DNA of 64,000 nucleotides from Bradyrhizobium paxllaeri (lineage in GTDB: Bacteria; Pseudomonadota; Alphaproteobacteria; Rhizobiales; Xanthobacteraceae), in the NCBI RefSeq assembly GCF_001693515.2, contig NZ_CP042968.1:4402001-4466000 (forward strand), written 5' to 3'. Positions 35,758-44,530 of this stretch are shown here, piece by piece. Every line of letters begins with the position of its first letter. The stretch's first letter is position 1. The notes below the pieces were generated by a model. The model was not told the origin of the DNA. It worked only from the letters and a program-made list of their open reading frames with translations, and made no database searches. Position numbers and translations under genes: made by a program.

Positions 35758-37342
35758 GCGCCAGCAGCAAATAGATCGCGCAGGTCCACATCGCCTGCCA
35801 GTTCTGTCCGCCCTCGTTGAAGCCCATGAACAGCGCGGCGACAACCAGCAGACCGGCGAACGCGGATTCGGCGATCGGGCGCGCGCCGGCCTTCGGCCGG
35901 TTCAGCAGCATCAGCGCGGCGAACGGCACCACCGCCATGGTCAGCGAGGCGAACGGAAAATCGCGGTAGCGCGGATCGAACGCAAAGCCGAGCGCGGTCC
36001 CCGCCGCGATCAGCGTGGTGACGACAAGCACGAAGCCGAGCAGCGCCGTCAGCACCGACTTGGTCCTGAAGTCGCGCGGCCCGAGCAATTCGAGGAAGGT
36101 CGGCAGCGGCCGGCCCGACATCGCGGCGTTCGCGCACAACATCGGCGAGGCGATGGCGGCCGCCAGCAGCGCACCCCATTGCAGCCAGCCGCCGGCCCCG
36201 TAGCTCTCGTAAAACATCTTGTCGGCGGCGATCCCAAGCAGCATGCCTGATGTCGTCGCCGACGTCCCGACCACGACCCAGGCGGAAAACCCAGGCTTCC
36301 ACGGCCGCCGCCGCAGCGTCAGCCAGCCCGCCAGGAACACGAAGAAACTGAGCGCCATTCCGGAGCCCATCTGCAATTTCCAGAACGGAAAATTGCTGAT
36401 CGGCTCGCCGGGCGGGTATTTCAACGCCCGCTGCGCGTCGTTGATCATGCCCCAATAGCCGCCGACAGTGCCTTCGAGCTGGCGCTTCCAGGGCTGGTCA
36501 TAGGCCTCGATCAAATTGACCCGAAACTTTTCGCGCTTGGCGAGGTCGAGGATTTCGGACACCACGCGTGCCTGGTTGGTGCGCGAGGGCAGCGCGCCTT
36601 CGCGCATCCGCCCGGCGCTCGGCCAGCCGGTTTCGCCGATCAGGATTTCCTTGTTCGGAAACGCCACCGCCATCCGCTTGCGGATGTCGTCGACATGGCT
36701 TGCGGCAAACTTTGCGCGTACCGGAATGTCTTCCCAGTACGGCAGGATGTGGATCGTGACGAAGTCGACCGCCTCATAGATTTCGCGGTTGCGCAGCCAG
36801 AATTCCCAGACGTCGGCATAGGTCACGGGTACGGTGACCCGCGACTTGACCGAGCGGATATTGGCGGCGAGGTCTGAAGTCGTCATCTCGCCGCGCAGCA
36901 GCACCTCGTTGCCGACCACCAGCGCGGTGATGACATCAGGATGTTCCTTGGTCAGTTCGATCGCAACTGCAATCTGGGCGAGGTTCTTGGTCCGGTTGCT
37001 CGAGAGCCAGATGCCCTGGATCACCTTCAGCCCCACCTTGGCGGCCAGCGCCGGGACCTGATCGAGTCCGTTCTCGATCGAATAGGTCCGCACGCAGTCG
37101 GTGATCTTGGCGAGCTGCGCCAGATCCTGCGCGATCTGTTCGGGAGGAATTTGCGTGGTGGGAATCAGTGGTGTCTGCGCGCCGCGGAACGGCGCATAGG
37201 AAACGCATTGCAGCTTTGCATTTGGATCGATCGGCGCGCGCGCAAGGGTAATGGGCGTGGCGAGCCACCACCACAGGGCGGCAATCATGGCGAGCGATGA
37301 AAGGAGAAGCGCCAGCGGCGTACGAAGTGAAATCGGTTCCAT
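35717..37342 (-). CDS. ndvC: NdvC-like GH17-domain membrane protein for cyclic beta-glucan
   Basis: This 541-residue protein has an N-terminal membrane anchor, a periplasmic glycoside hydrolase 17 domain (residues about 40-310) with the catalytic pair VVGNEVLLRGE and IGETGWPSAG, and about eight C-terminal transmembrane helices. In Bradyrhizobium japonicum, NdvB, NdvC and NdvD together make cyclic beta-(1,3),(1,6)-glucans that matter for osmotic adaptation and nodulation, NdvC being linked to the (1,6) bonds. The identity rests on domain content and its place beside ndvB and the ndvD-like gene. Confidence 0.8.
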   Translation of the reverse strand: MEPISLRTPLALLLSSLAMIAALWWWLATPITLARAPIDPNAKLQCVSYAPFRGAQTPLIPTTQIPPEQIAQDLAQLAKITDCVRTYSIENGLDQVPALAAKVGLKVIQGIWLSSNRTKNLAQIAVAIELTKEHPDVITALVVGNEVLLRGEMTTSDLAANIRSVKSRVTVPVTYADVWEFWLRNREIYEAVDFVTIHILPYWEDIPVRAKFAASHVDDIRKRMAVAFPNKEILIGETGWPSAGRMREGALPSRTNQARVVSEILDLAKREKFRVNLIEAYDQPWKRQLEGTVGGYWGMINDAQRALKYPPGEPISNFPFWKLQMGSGMALSFFVFLAGWLTLRRRPWKPGFSAWVVVGTSATTSGMLLGIAADKMFYESYGAGGWLQWGALLAAAIASPMLCANAAMSGRPLPTFLELLGPRDFRTKSVLTALLGFVLVVTTLIAAGTALGFAFDPRYRDFPFASLTMAVVPFAALMLLNRPKAGARPIAESAFAGLLVVAALFMGFNEGGQNWQAMWTCAIYLLLALTLWRARAVQIPK

Positions 37343-37589
37343 CCTCCGGGCGGGGACCGTCGATTACCCGTTCATCGGCGTCCTGCCAAGATGCAGGACT
37401 GCCCTATTCCGTCTCGTCCCCTGCGGCAGTTTTACCACCGATGCGATAAAGTTGTGACTTTGCTGGACAAAATCCGAAATACCCGTCATTTGAATCGGCT
37501 GATGTCTCCGCCGCATTGGGGACGAATTTGGGCGGCAACAAGCCAGTCCAACAGCCGCGCTTTGCGGCAGGAAACTGATCGGGGAATGT

Positions 37590-38168
37590 ATGCGTCGACG
37601 GGTGCGTGATCCAAAAGTTGCGGTTTTGAGGCGTTTTGCCGCTGCCGGCCTGGTCCTCCTGATCGGATCGGCTGGCGCGCTTGCCCAGAGCGGCACCCCG
37701 GCCCCGCAGGATCAAGGCAAACCGCAGGCCGCCAATCCGGACGCCACCAAGGAGAGCCAGCGCAAGGCCGACGAAATCGCTGAGGCGTCACAGACCATCA
37801 ACGGACCGGCCGGCAACCCCGAATGCGTCTGGCTTGGCCGGCGCGTGGTCAGCCTGATGTGGCGCGACGACCTCGATACCGCGTTTCGCCATCTCGACCT
37901 GTACGACCGCTTCGGTTGCCCCGGCGGGCACGTCCAGGCCGCTTTCCGCTGCCTGACCCGGTTCGGCGGGCAGATCGACCCCAAGGTCGCCGAAACCCTC
38001 TCCAGCCGCATTCACGCCTGCTGGGTCAATCCGGGCGCCCAGCCTCAGACCGCCGCCGCCCAGGGCCCGGCGCCGGCAGCGCCTGCGACCGCCGGCAGCG
38101 CGGCGCCTGCGCCGGCCGCTTCGCCCTCGCCTGCCCCCAGCCCCGCACCTGCCCCGCCGACAAAATAA
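37590..38168 (+). CDS. ndvD: NdvD-like secreted protein of the cyclic glucan locus
   Basis: This 192-residue protein has a signal peptide ending GALAQ, a conserved middle (CVWLGRRVVSLMWRDDLDTAFRHLDLYDRFGCPGGHVQAAFRCL, residues about 80-122) with paired cysteines, and a Pro/Ala-rich tail. It lies between the ndvC-like and ndvB-like genes, the position described for ndvD in B. japonicum. The symbol is inferred from this context rather than from a motif. It could equally be called a conserved exported protein. Confidence 0.6.
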   Translation: MRRRVRDPKVAVLRRFAAAGLVLLIGSAGALAQSGTPAPQDQGKPQAANPDATKESQRKADEIAEASQTINGPAGNPECVWLGRRVVSLMWRDDLDTAFRHLDLYDRFGCPGGHVQAAFRCLTRFGGQIDPKVAETLSSRIHACWVNPGAQPQTAAAQGPAPAAPATAGSAAPAPAASPSPAPSPAPAPPTK

Positions 38169-38369
38169 CCGTCGGGCATTCAGGATACGTTCAGCGGAAC
38201 GATCCTATTTATCCGGCGTTCGATTGGTCGCGCCCTTAAAAAAGTCATGGGCGTCATACCAGTTGTGAATTCGCGCGGCGGGACTATCCTAATGATGCCG
38301 CTATGTCGGTCGAGCCTAGGGGACAGGTTCGCTTTCCATAAATCTCAGCCCCGTATGGTTTAGCCGCCG

Positions 38370-41048
38370 ATGCGTGCCGTCGTCGCCGTTCTGCTGTTTG
38401 TCACCGCAGCTCACGCCGGGTTGTGGGGCCTGTTCCAGCAAAAGCTGCCCGCCCCCGACTTCCGCGGCATCCTGCCGAGCGTTTCCTATGCGCCGTTCGA
38501 GGGCAGCGCACATCCCGACGTCGACAATCTGCCGCAGGTCGAGAAGATTCGTGCCGACCTGAAGAAACTCTCGACGATGACGCGTGCGATCCGTCTCTAT
38601 TCGTCGACCGGTGGCGTCGAGCTGGTTCCGCCGATCGCCGCCGAGTTCGGCCTGAAGGTCACGCTCGGCGCATGGATCGACAAGAACGCCGATCGCAACG
38701 AGCGCGAGATCGACGCCGCCATCAACCTTGCCAAGCGCAACAGCAATGTCATCGGCATCGTCGTCGGCAACGAAACCGTGTTTCGCGGCGAGCAGAAGGT
38801 TGAAGACCTGATTGCTTTGATCAAGCGGGTGAAGAAGTCGGTCAACGTTCCCGTCACGACAGGTGAAATCTGGAACATCTGGCGCGACAATCCGGAACTC
38901 GGCTCCTCCGTCGATTTCGTCGCAGCCCACGTGCTGCCCTATTGGGAAAACTTCACCGACAAGCAGGCGGTCGATCAGGCCGTTTACCTCTACGGGCTGC
39001 TGCGCGAAAAATTCCCGGGCAAGCGCATCGTCATCGCCGAATTCGGCTGGCCCAGCGCCGGCTACAATTTAAGGAACGCCGAGCCGGGCCCGTTCGAGCA
39101 GGCCTCCGTGCTGCGCGACTTCGTCACCCGTGCCGAAGCCATGGGCATGGAATACAACATCGTCGAGGCGATCGATCAGCCCTGGAAGTTCTTCGAAGGC
39201 GGCGTCGGCCCCTATTGGGGCATTCTCGACGCCAACCGCGAACCGAAATTCGCCTGGACCGGCCCGATCGTAAACGAGAACTACTGGAAGCTCGCCGCGA
39301 TCGCACTGCTCGTCGGCATCCTGATGTCGCTGCCGATCCTGCGGCTGGAACGGCCAACCGTTATGCAGGCGCTGGTGCTTTCGGTGGCGGCCAACGGCGT
39401 CGGCGCCTGGGTTTCGACCGTCTTTGCCTTTTGGGCCGGACATTATTTCGTGTTCGGCTCGGCGTTCGCGCTGACGCTCGGCCTGATCCTGCTGGTGCCG
39501 CTGATCCTGATCGCGATGGCGCGGATCGACGAGATCGCAGCCGTTGCCTTCGGCCACGGCCCGCGCCGGCTGATCACCAAGAGCGCGCCGCTGGCGCCCG
39601 CCACCATTGGCGAGAATCTCGCCTTCCCGAAGGTGTCGATCCATATCCCGGCGTATTTCGAACCGGTCGAGATGCTGAAGCAGACGCTGGATGCGGTGTC
39701 GCGGCTCGATTATCCGAATTTCGAATGCGTCTGCATCATCAACAACACGCCCGATCCGGAATTCTGGCGGCCGATCCAGGATCACTGCCGCGCGCTCGGC
39801 GAACGCTTCAAGTTCATCAACGCCGAGAAGGTGCAGGGCTTCAAGGCCGGCGCGCTCCGCATCGCCATGGACCGCACCGCGGCCGACGCCGAGATCATCG
39901 GCATCATCGACGCCGACTATGTCGTGCATCCGGACTGGCTGAAGGACCTCGTGCCTGTGTTCGCCGACCCGCGCGTCGGCCTGGTGCAGGCGCCGCAGGA
40001 GCATCGCGACGGCGATCTCTCGCTGATGCACTACATCATGAACGGCGAATATGCCGGCTTCTTCGACATCGGCATGGTCCAGCGCAACGAGTTCAACTCG
40101 ATCATCGTGCACGGCACGATGTGCCTGATCCGCCGTTCCGCGATGGACATGGCCGGCGGCTGGTCCAGCGACACCATTTGCGAGGACACCGATCTCGGCC
40201 TGACCATCCAGCAGCAGGGCTGGCTGACGCACTACACCAACGTCCGCTATGGCGAGGGCCTGCTGCCCGACACCTATGAAGCGTTCAAGAAGCAGCGTCA
40301 CCGCTGGGCCTATGGCGGCTTCCAGATCGTCAAGAAGCACTGGCGGCGTTTCCTGCCCGGCGGCAGCCGGCTGACGCCGGACCAGCGCCGCGAATTCTCG
40401 CTTGGCTGGCTGAACTGGCTGGGAGCCGAAAGCCTGGGCGTGGTGGTCGCGATCCTCAATCTGATCTGGGTGCCGATCGTGGCGTTTGCCGATATCGCCA
40501 TCCCCGACAAGATCCTGACGCTGCCGATCATCGCCTCCTTCGTCGTCTCGCTGGTGCATTTCATCGCGCTCTATCGGCTGCGGGTGAAGATCAAGGCCGG
40601 CCAGATGCTGGGCGCGATGATCGCAGCGATGAGCGTGCAATGGACGGTGTCGCGCGCCGTCGCCCAGGGCCTGATCACCGAGCATCTCGCCTTCGCCCGC
40701 ACCTCCAAGGGCGGGCTGTCGCGGATGTCGATCGAATTTCAGGCGTTCTGGGAAGCCGTGATCGGCGTGCTGCTGCTGATTGGTGCTGCCGTGCTGGTCG
40801 TCACCAACGGCTACAAGGAAGTGCGCGAGATCTACATCTTCGCCGGCGTCCTGGTGCTGCAGAGCCTGCCGTTCCTGGCGGCGGTTTCGATCGCGTTGCT
40901 GGAGAACTCCCGCATCAATTCCTTCGCCTTCTGGCGCAACAGCGCGGTGCGGACGGCGGAACTGATCGGCCTGCGCCCGGTCAGCCTGCCGAGGGTCTCC
41001 AGCCAGTCCCAGCCGGTCGCCTCCGAAGTCCGCCGCGAGGTCAATTGA
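38370..41048 (+). CDS. ndvB: NdvB-like beta-(1,3)-glucosyltransferase, GH17-GT2 fusion
   Basis: This 892-residue membrane enzyme has a GH17-like periplasmic domain (residues about 25-300; IVVGNETVFRGE and VIAEFGWPSAG), a first helix cluster (about 305-385), a cytoplasmic family 2 glycosyltransferase domain (VSIHIPAYFEPVEMLKQTL, the DAD metal site in GIIDADYVVHP, then CEDTDLGL and KQRHRWAYG), and a C-terminal helix cluster. The D, DxD, ED and QxxRW set indicates a processive synthase. It matches the B. japonicum NdvB role of polymerising and transporting the beta-(1,3) glucan backbone. Confidence 0.9.
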   Translation: MRAVVAVLLFVTAAHAGLWGLFQQKLPAPDFRGILPSVSYAPFEGSAHPDVDNLPQVEKIRADLKKLSTMTRAIRLYSSTGGVELVPPIAAEFGLKVTLGAWIDKNADRNEREIDAAINLAKRNSNVIGIVVGNETVFRGEQKVEDLIALIKRVKKSVNVPVTTGEIWNIWRDNPELGSSVDFVAAHVLPYWENFTDKQAVDQAVYLYGLLREKFPGKRIVIAEFGWPSAGYNLRNAEPGPFEQASVLRDFVTRAEAMGMEYNIVEAIDQPWKFFEGGVGPYWGILDANREPKFAWTGPIVNENYWKLAAIALLVGILMSLPILRLERPTVMQALVLSVAANGVGAWVSTVFAFWAGHYFVFGSAFALTLGLILLVPLILIAMARIDEIAAVAFGHGPRRLITKSAPLAPATIGENLAFPKVSIHIPAYFEPVEMLKQTLDAVSRLDYPNFECVCIINNTPDPEFWRPIQDHCRALGERFKFINAEKVQGFKAGALRIAMDRTAADAEIIGIIDADYVVHPDWLKDLVPVFADPRVGLVQAPQEHRDGDLSLMHYIMNGEYAGFFDIGMVQRNEFNSIIVHGTMCLIRRSAMDMAGGWSSDTICEDTDLGLTIQQQGWLTHYTNVRYGEGLLPDTYEAFKKQRHRWAYGGFQIVKKHWRRFLPGGSRLTPDQRREFSLGWLNWLGAESLGVVVAILNLIWVPIVAFADIAIPDKILTLPIIASFVVSLVHFIALYRLRVKIKAGQMLGAMIAAMSVQWTVSRAVAQGLITEHLAFARTSKGGLSRMSIEFQAFWEAVIGVLLLIGAAVLVVTNGYKEVREIYIFAGVLVLQSLPFLAAVSIALLENSRINSFAFWRNSAVRTAELIGLRPVSLPRVSSQSQPVASEVRREVN

Positions 41049-41192
41049 CCGTGGATCGATTGGCACCGGGTCGTTGAAGAAGCCGAACTAAGCTATAGCT
41101 ATTCAAGGAGAATTAGGGTCAAGCGATCCACGAATTTGTCGCCCGGGCGCTATTGACCCGCAGGGGCCCGCCCCCTACACAGCGCGGCAAGT

Positions 41193-41268
41193 GAGCGCGT
41201 AGCTCAGGCGGTAGAGCACGTGACTTTTAATCATGGGGTCGAGGGTTCGAGTCCCTCCGCGCTCACCA
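41193..41268 (+). tRNA. tRNA-Lys (anticodon TTT)
   Basis: A full cloverleaf folds: acceptor GAGCGCG / CGCGCTC, D arm GCTC...GAGC, anticodon stem CGTGA / TCATG with loop CTTTTAA (anticodon TTT), T arm GAGGG-TTCGAGT-CCCTC, discriminator A, and a genomically encoded CCA at 41266-41268. Confidence 0.97.
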
Positions 41269-41492
41269 TCATTGATACCTCTCCTATTGAAAGCATTCGG
41301 CTATTTGTGCGGCATCGCCGAACGCGGGGCCTCTCAATCCCGTGAACTGACTTCACCGCCTCGGTTCCGAAGAAACGATCCCGCAGCCATTTTCCTTTTG
41401 GCGTGAAGACAGCCGGAAACAATCTTTTGCCATTCTTGCTCGTGACGGGCTCAAGAGGTGCTTTGCTTCTCAGCGCGTTCCTCCCAAGACTT

Positions 41493-41521
41493 GGGCCGCC
41501 GAACGCCGGCGGCCCATTTTT
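41493..41521 (+). terminator. terminator-like hairpin
   Basis: GGGCCGCC and GGCGGCCC pair around GAACGCC, followed by ATTTTTT. It lies in the 586-bp gap after tRNA-Lys (41269-41854), which otherwise holds no supportable gene. Confidence 0.6.
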
Positions 41522-41854
41522 TGCGAGCGGAGCTTGCCATCACCGCCGCGCGCTCAACTGTCCGCTTTCCCCACATTCAACATCTCGGCGGCTCTTGCCT
41601 GGGAGGTTTCGCCAATTGGCGAATGCTGATTTCCGCCACGCTCCATATTCGCCAGCCGCGCGCTGCCGGGGTTGCGCTTTCCAGCGCATGGCCGTGTTGC
41701 GCCATGGGCGCCTGCTGAAACGGCTCTGGCGCGGGGCTGGGGGCTAATAGCGCCAGAGCCGTCCCAAGATGCGCCTTTCGAGCGCCGAATCAACATGCCG
41801 GGATAAAGCGGCAAAATCGTGTGAACGGCCCGAGCGTCAACGACCGGCATCCTT

Positions 41855-42049
41855 TCACTTCGGCCGTGCCGCTTCTTTAGCCCTCTCAGCTTGCCAAGCA
41901 TCGTAGGCGGCCGTTCCGGGTCTCGGAGGCGCGTTGGCCGGCAGCCCACCCATCCATGACGGCATGTCCGCGACCGGATTGCTGCCGCTGGTCGCACATC
42001 CTGCGATCAGGTTAGCAATGGCAAACAGAAGGACGAGGCTGGGCTTCAT
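41855..42049 (-). CDS. small lipoprotein
   Basis: This 64-residue protein has a lipoprotein signal (MKPSLVLLFAIANLIAGC; lipobox LIAGC with Cys18) and a short mature part ending with a basic helix (AYDAWQAERAKEAARPK). It resembles the many small lipoproteins of Bradyrhizobium, of unknown role. Aspartate is not at position +2 of the mature protein, so an outer-membrane location is plausible. A FixK/FNR box lies 126 bp upstream of its ATG. Confidence 0.75.
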   Translation of the reverse strand: MKPSLVLLFAIANLIAGCATSGSNPVADMPSWMGGLPANAPPRPGTAAYDAWQAERAKEAARPK

Positions 42050-42070
42050 CGTTCAGTTCCGCGGCGGCTG

Positions 42071-42109
42071 GCCCGGCGCGCGACGCTTTCCGGACGACAC
42101 ACGCCGGGC
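42071..42109. repeat. palindromic repeat with TTTCCGGACGACAC centre, copy 1
   Basis: GCCCGGCG and CGCCGGGC arms flank a CGACGCTTTCCGGACGACAC centre. A second copy with different arms but the same centre lies at 44422-44459. Confidence 0.6.
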
Positions 42110-42174
42110 CTTGCCACTGCCGGTCACCCCCGGAATGGCCTCTCCAGCCTTACGAATGGGCACGTGATTCCCGT

Positions 42175-42188
42175 TTGATCCAGATCAA
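42175..42188. promoter_or_regulatory. FixK/FNR-type box TTGATCCAGATCAA
   Basis: This is a perfect TTGAT-N4-ATCAA palindrome between the divergent small lipoprotein gene (start 42049) and the 36-residue membrane peptide (start 42323). It is the second such box in the window, and it also neighbours a microprotein. Confidence 0.6.
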
Positions 42189-42322
42189 CGCAGGGTTACC
42201 ACTGAAAAGGTCCGCCAGCGTTAACCGGCGGTCCAATTGCCATTTTTTCCCGATAGCGTGAACCGGATCACAACGTCTCGCGCCGGCCCGTCGGAGAATG
42301 CGGGTTACGGAGGGCCCAGGCC

Positions 42323-42433
42323 ATGACGAAACCTGCTAAGCGCGTCCCCCGGTGGCTCACTTTAGATGTGACGGTCCTTGTGGTGGGAGCTGTCATCATA
42401 ATCCTAGCTGCCCTGTGGTTGGCTCCACGTTAG
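42323..42433 (+). CDS. 36-residue single-helix membrane peptide
   Basis: The small gene reads MTKPAKRVPRWLTL, then DVTVLVVGAVIIILAALWLAPR: a basic N-terminus and one membrane helix, so probably N-in. A GGAGGG ribosome site lies 8 bp before the ATG. A perfect FixK/FNR box lies 134 bp upstream. There is no recognisable family. The strong ribosome site and clean hydrophobic profile are the main evidence that it is translated. Confidence 0.55.
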   Translation: MTKPAKRVPRWLTLDVTVLVVGAVIIILAALWLAPR

Positions 42434-42458
42434 GGCGCGGGGCTCGGTCCCGCGCCCG

Positions 42459-42551
42459 TTCGTCGTTAGCCTCATCATCGGCTTGGCGATCGTTGTCGCC
42501 CTCTACGTCGCGGTGCGGCTGGCGCTGCGGCACTTCCTCCCGCCTGACACC
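42459..42551 (+). pseudogene. decayed copy of a small membrane peptide gene
   Basis: One frame encodes FVVSLIIGLAIVVALYVAVRL then ALRHFLPPDT, clearly related to the intact 30-residue peptide at 44237-44329 (IAVRLALRFYFPPDT). Here no ATG precedes it and the frame runs on past the expected stop, so it looks like a relic; a TTG at 42483 is the only nearby start. Confidence 0.5.
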
Positions 42552-42558
42552 AACGACC

Positions 42559-42700
42559 GTTTTCGTCTACGTCAACACCAGCAGGCAGGTCGGCGATCCG
42601 GGGCACATCAACGTGTTCGCCAACCCAGAACGCCGCGGAAAAATGGTTTGAGGAAAACGATCCCGAAGGCGTAGCCTTTGAGTATGAGGTGTTGGAGTGA
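42559..42700 (+). pseudogene. frameshifted small cytosolic protein gene
   Basis: One frame gives VFVYVNTSRQVGDPGHINVFAN and the next gives NAAEKWFEENDPEGVAFEYEVLE. Together they spell a small acidic protein type that I recognise from Bradyrhizobium. Removing one C from the CCC in AACCCAG restores a single frame. No ATG is present at the start. The gene is either broken or mis-sequenced at this base. Confidence 0.55.
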
Positions 42701-42718
42701 ATGCCAAAGGAGGCTCTG

Positions 42719-42973
42719 ATGCGCATTATGGCCTTGGCGATTTTGGCAATCGGGATAGTCTCAATAGGGTCAGCGTCCGCCCAGACTTACGATCCGGCTT
42801 TTCCGGTTTGTCTGCGCTTGTACGACCGGACTAACTATTACGAATGCCGCTACACGTCTCTGCCTCAATGCAACGCGTCGGCATCCGGTCGCTCGGCACA
42901 GTGTGTCATCAATCCATATTTCGCTACCGCGCAAGAGCCAGCGGGTTATTGGCGGCATCGACGGGTCTACTAA
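42719..42973 (+). CDS. DUF3551 family small secreted protein
   Basis: This 84-residue protein has a signal peptide (MRIMALAILAIGIVSIGSASA) and the DUF3551 pattern: PVCLRLYDRTNYYECRYTSLPQCNASASGRSAQCV with four cysteines, ending NPYFATAQEP. The family is abundant in Bradyrhizobium and of unknown function. The ATG at 42719 is preceded by AAGGAGG, which excludes the ATG 18 bp upstream. Confidence 0.85.
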   Translation: MRIMALAILAIGIVSIGSASAQTYDPAFPVCLRLYDRTNYYECRYTSLPQCNASASGRSAQCVINPYFATAQEPAGYWRHRRVY

Positions 42974-43153
42974 AGTGAACCGCATTGGCCGCAGGACCGC
43001 ATACGCCACGGCCCGGGCGGTCACCCAGCGCTCTCTCTGCGTACTGATCGATCGCAACGGTGACCGCCTAGACTGTTGGTAACATCAATCGTTGCCCAAT
43101 TACGCCTCACGAAACCGGTGCTTCGTACCCTACCCTTTGTGGCGGGGGGCGCC

Positions 43154-43327
43154 ATGGAGCTATTTCGAGCTGAGAAGATTGCCACCGTTCAGGACCAATC
43201 AAACCATGACTGCCGTTTGTGCGGAGGAAGGCTCACCCTTCTCAAAACGATCATGGAATCTGAAAGCGGAGACGTCATTCATGTATTTGAATGCGGGCAG
43301 TGCGGAGACCGCACATGGAACGACTAA
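43154..43327 (+). CDS. small zinc-ribbon-like protein
   Basis: This 57-residue protein carries two CxxC pairs (CRLCGG and ECGQCG) separated by about 28 residues, a compact zinc-ribbon arrangement, in MELFRAEKIATVQDQSNH followed by the knuckles and ending RTWND. Similar tiny zinc proteins are frequent in rhizobia, with no known role. The ATG at 43154 lacks a strong ribosome site, and longer in-frame starts exist upstream, so the start is uncertain. Confidence 0.6.
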   Translation: MELFRAEKIATVQDQSNHDCRLCGGRLTLLKTIMESESGDVIHVFECGQCGDRTWND

Positions 43328-43440
43328 GGATGCTGTTTCCGACACATCACACGATCGTCATGCCAGCATGTCAGACTATGGGCGTTTCATGCCTGCAATA
43401 AACATGTGCAAACCCAGAGTTAAAAATGGGGTCAACCTGC

Positions 43441-43713
43441 ATGAGTAAAGTATTCGAAGGGATTGCAATCGGTACGCGATTTAAAATCAACACGCTAGGC
43501 GTCGCTCGTTGCCCAAGTTTGGCTGGCAAGGTTGGCACGGTTTTCGGAAGCAGCCGCCGGACTGCGAGTCTTACCGTGCTGTTCGATGGCGACAGAAGAT
43601 TAACCTGTCTGCATATGGACTATGTTTCTCCCCTAACTGGCGACACCCAAACGCGCACAGCCCAGCTTGGCCGAAGTGAACGACCACCCGGATTGGTTCG
43701 CCTTCGAATATGA
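43441..43713 (+). CDS. small conserved protein with KOW-like strand pattern, altered C-terminus
   Basis: The 90-residue product begins MSKVFEGIAIGTRFKINTLG, then SLAGKVGTVFGSSRRTASLTVLFDGDRR and LHMDYVSPL, a small beta-rich protein type I know from Bradyrhizobium that usually ends near here. The final 25 residues look like read-through into unrelated DNA; in another frame the same bases encode EVNDHPDWFAFEYEIL, resembling the tail of the frameshifted gene at 42559. The gene end may therefore be a fusion or decay product. Confidence 0.55.
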   Translation: MSKVFEGIAIGTRFKINTLGVARCPSLAGKVGTVFGSSRRTASLTVLFDGDRRLTCLHMDYVSPLTGDTQTRTAQLGRSERPPGLVRLRI

Positions 43714-43739
43714 GATCCTCACTGATAACTCTAATGAAA

Positions 43740-43763
43740 GAGGCCGCCCACTGAGGCGGCCTC
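43740..43763. terminator. perfect hairpin, terminator-like
   Basis: GAGGCCGCC and GGCGGCCTC pair perfectly around CACTGA. The following T-run is weak (AATCT). It lies 27 bp after the stop of the gene ending at 43713. Confidence 0.5.
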
Positions 43764-43856
43764 AATCTAGAATGCCTTTGGTGGATGGCTGGATCGTAAG
43801 GCGGTAGGCGGCTATCGCGCTGCAGTATCAGCCGTGATCTCGGCGTCCGCCGGCTA

Positions 43857-44114
43857 CTAGTGCTGCGCTATCGTCTTCCACGAGGCGTCTGGCGTTTTCT
43901 GAGCGGCAGGTACGATCAAACGAGGTGTATGAATGTTGTCCGGCTCCCCTCGCCTGTTGACCCACCAGCGACTTCTCAAGACCAGGCTTTCGACGAGGTA
44001 GCAATATTCGCTGGATCGCTCGACGCCGGCCGGCGGATCGATCACTCGGGCTGCGATGCCAGGAAAACCGAGCCGGTACAGTTTTCCGATTTTCAGACCG
44101 TCTGTTGGGTGCAT
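43857..44114 (-). CDS. hypothetical protein, 85 residues
   Basis: The protein reads MHPTDGLKIGKLYRLGFPG, then a basic middle with paired aromatic residues (SSEYCYLVESLVLRSRWWVNRRGE) and an ending TPDASWKTIAQH. I do not recognise the family. A GGAG ribosome site lies 8 bp before the ATG and the predicted composition is protein-like (mixed strands). It is divergent from the microprotein at 44237. Expression is plausible but unproven. Confidence 0.5.
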   Translation of the reverse strand: MHPTDGLKIGKLYRLGFPGIAARVIDPPAGVERSSEYCYLVESLVLRSRWWVNRRGEPDNIHTPRLIVPAAQKTPDASWKTIAQH

Positions 44115-44236
44115 CGCTTGGTCTCCACCGCCGTCGCGAATCGCAACACGATACCTAATCGATTTGGGCCACGGATGGTTAACAATAAACTAATAGATGA
44201 TTGAACCTGCGGGCTGGGAGCAGCGACGATTACTGG

Positions 44237-44329
44237 ATGGATATCCTGATCATCAGTCTCGGGATCGCGGCGGGCCTTTACATCGCGGTAAGGCTGGCTT
44301 TGCGGTTCTATTTCCCGCCCGATACCTGA
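44237..44329 (+). CDS. 30-residue single-helix membrane peptide
   Basis: The small gene reads MDILIISLGIAAGLYIAV, then RLALRFYFPPDT: one helix with an amphipathic end. A decayed homologue is at 42459-42551 (IAVRLALR and PPDT shared), which argues that this was a real protein family. The ribosome site (GGGAG, about 17 bp away) is distant. Function unknown. Confidence 0.5.
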   Translation: MDILIISLGIAAGLYIAVRLALRFYFPPDT

Positions 44330-44421
44330 TGCATGGATGCCCGGATAGACCGCCGAGACTTTACCCGCCAAGACTCAGGACCCGCCAAGACTCAGGGGAA
44401 GCCTCCGGCAGTGCAAAGGTG

Positions 44422-44459
44422 GCCCGACGCACGACGCTTCCGGACGACACGCGTCGGGC
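44422..44459. repeat. palindromic repeat with TTCCGGACGACAC centre, copy 2
   Basis: GCCCGACGC and GCGTCGGGC form 9-bp arms around the centre shared with 42071-42109. Confidence 0.65.
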
Positions 44460-44530
44460 CTCCGCCACCCCGGGTCACTCCCTAAATGGCGCATGCAGCT
44501 TGGGTCTGATTCTTGGCAGAATTGGGCGCG

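Noticed and set aside
39069..41066. A 665-codon open frame antisense to ndvB
   Set aside because: It is the mirror of a strongly conserved gene in GC-rich DNA, has no protein family features and no ribosome site.
41231..41422. Minus-strand frame ending in SAEGLEPSTP, overlapping tRNA-Lys
   Set aside because: The ending is the known artefact of translating the tRNA 3' half; the tRNA explains the sequence.
41193..41854. tRNA-Lys as an integration site
   Set aside because: I found no direct repeat of the tRNA 3' end downstream and no integrase gene in the window.
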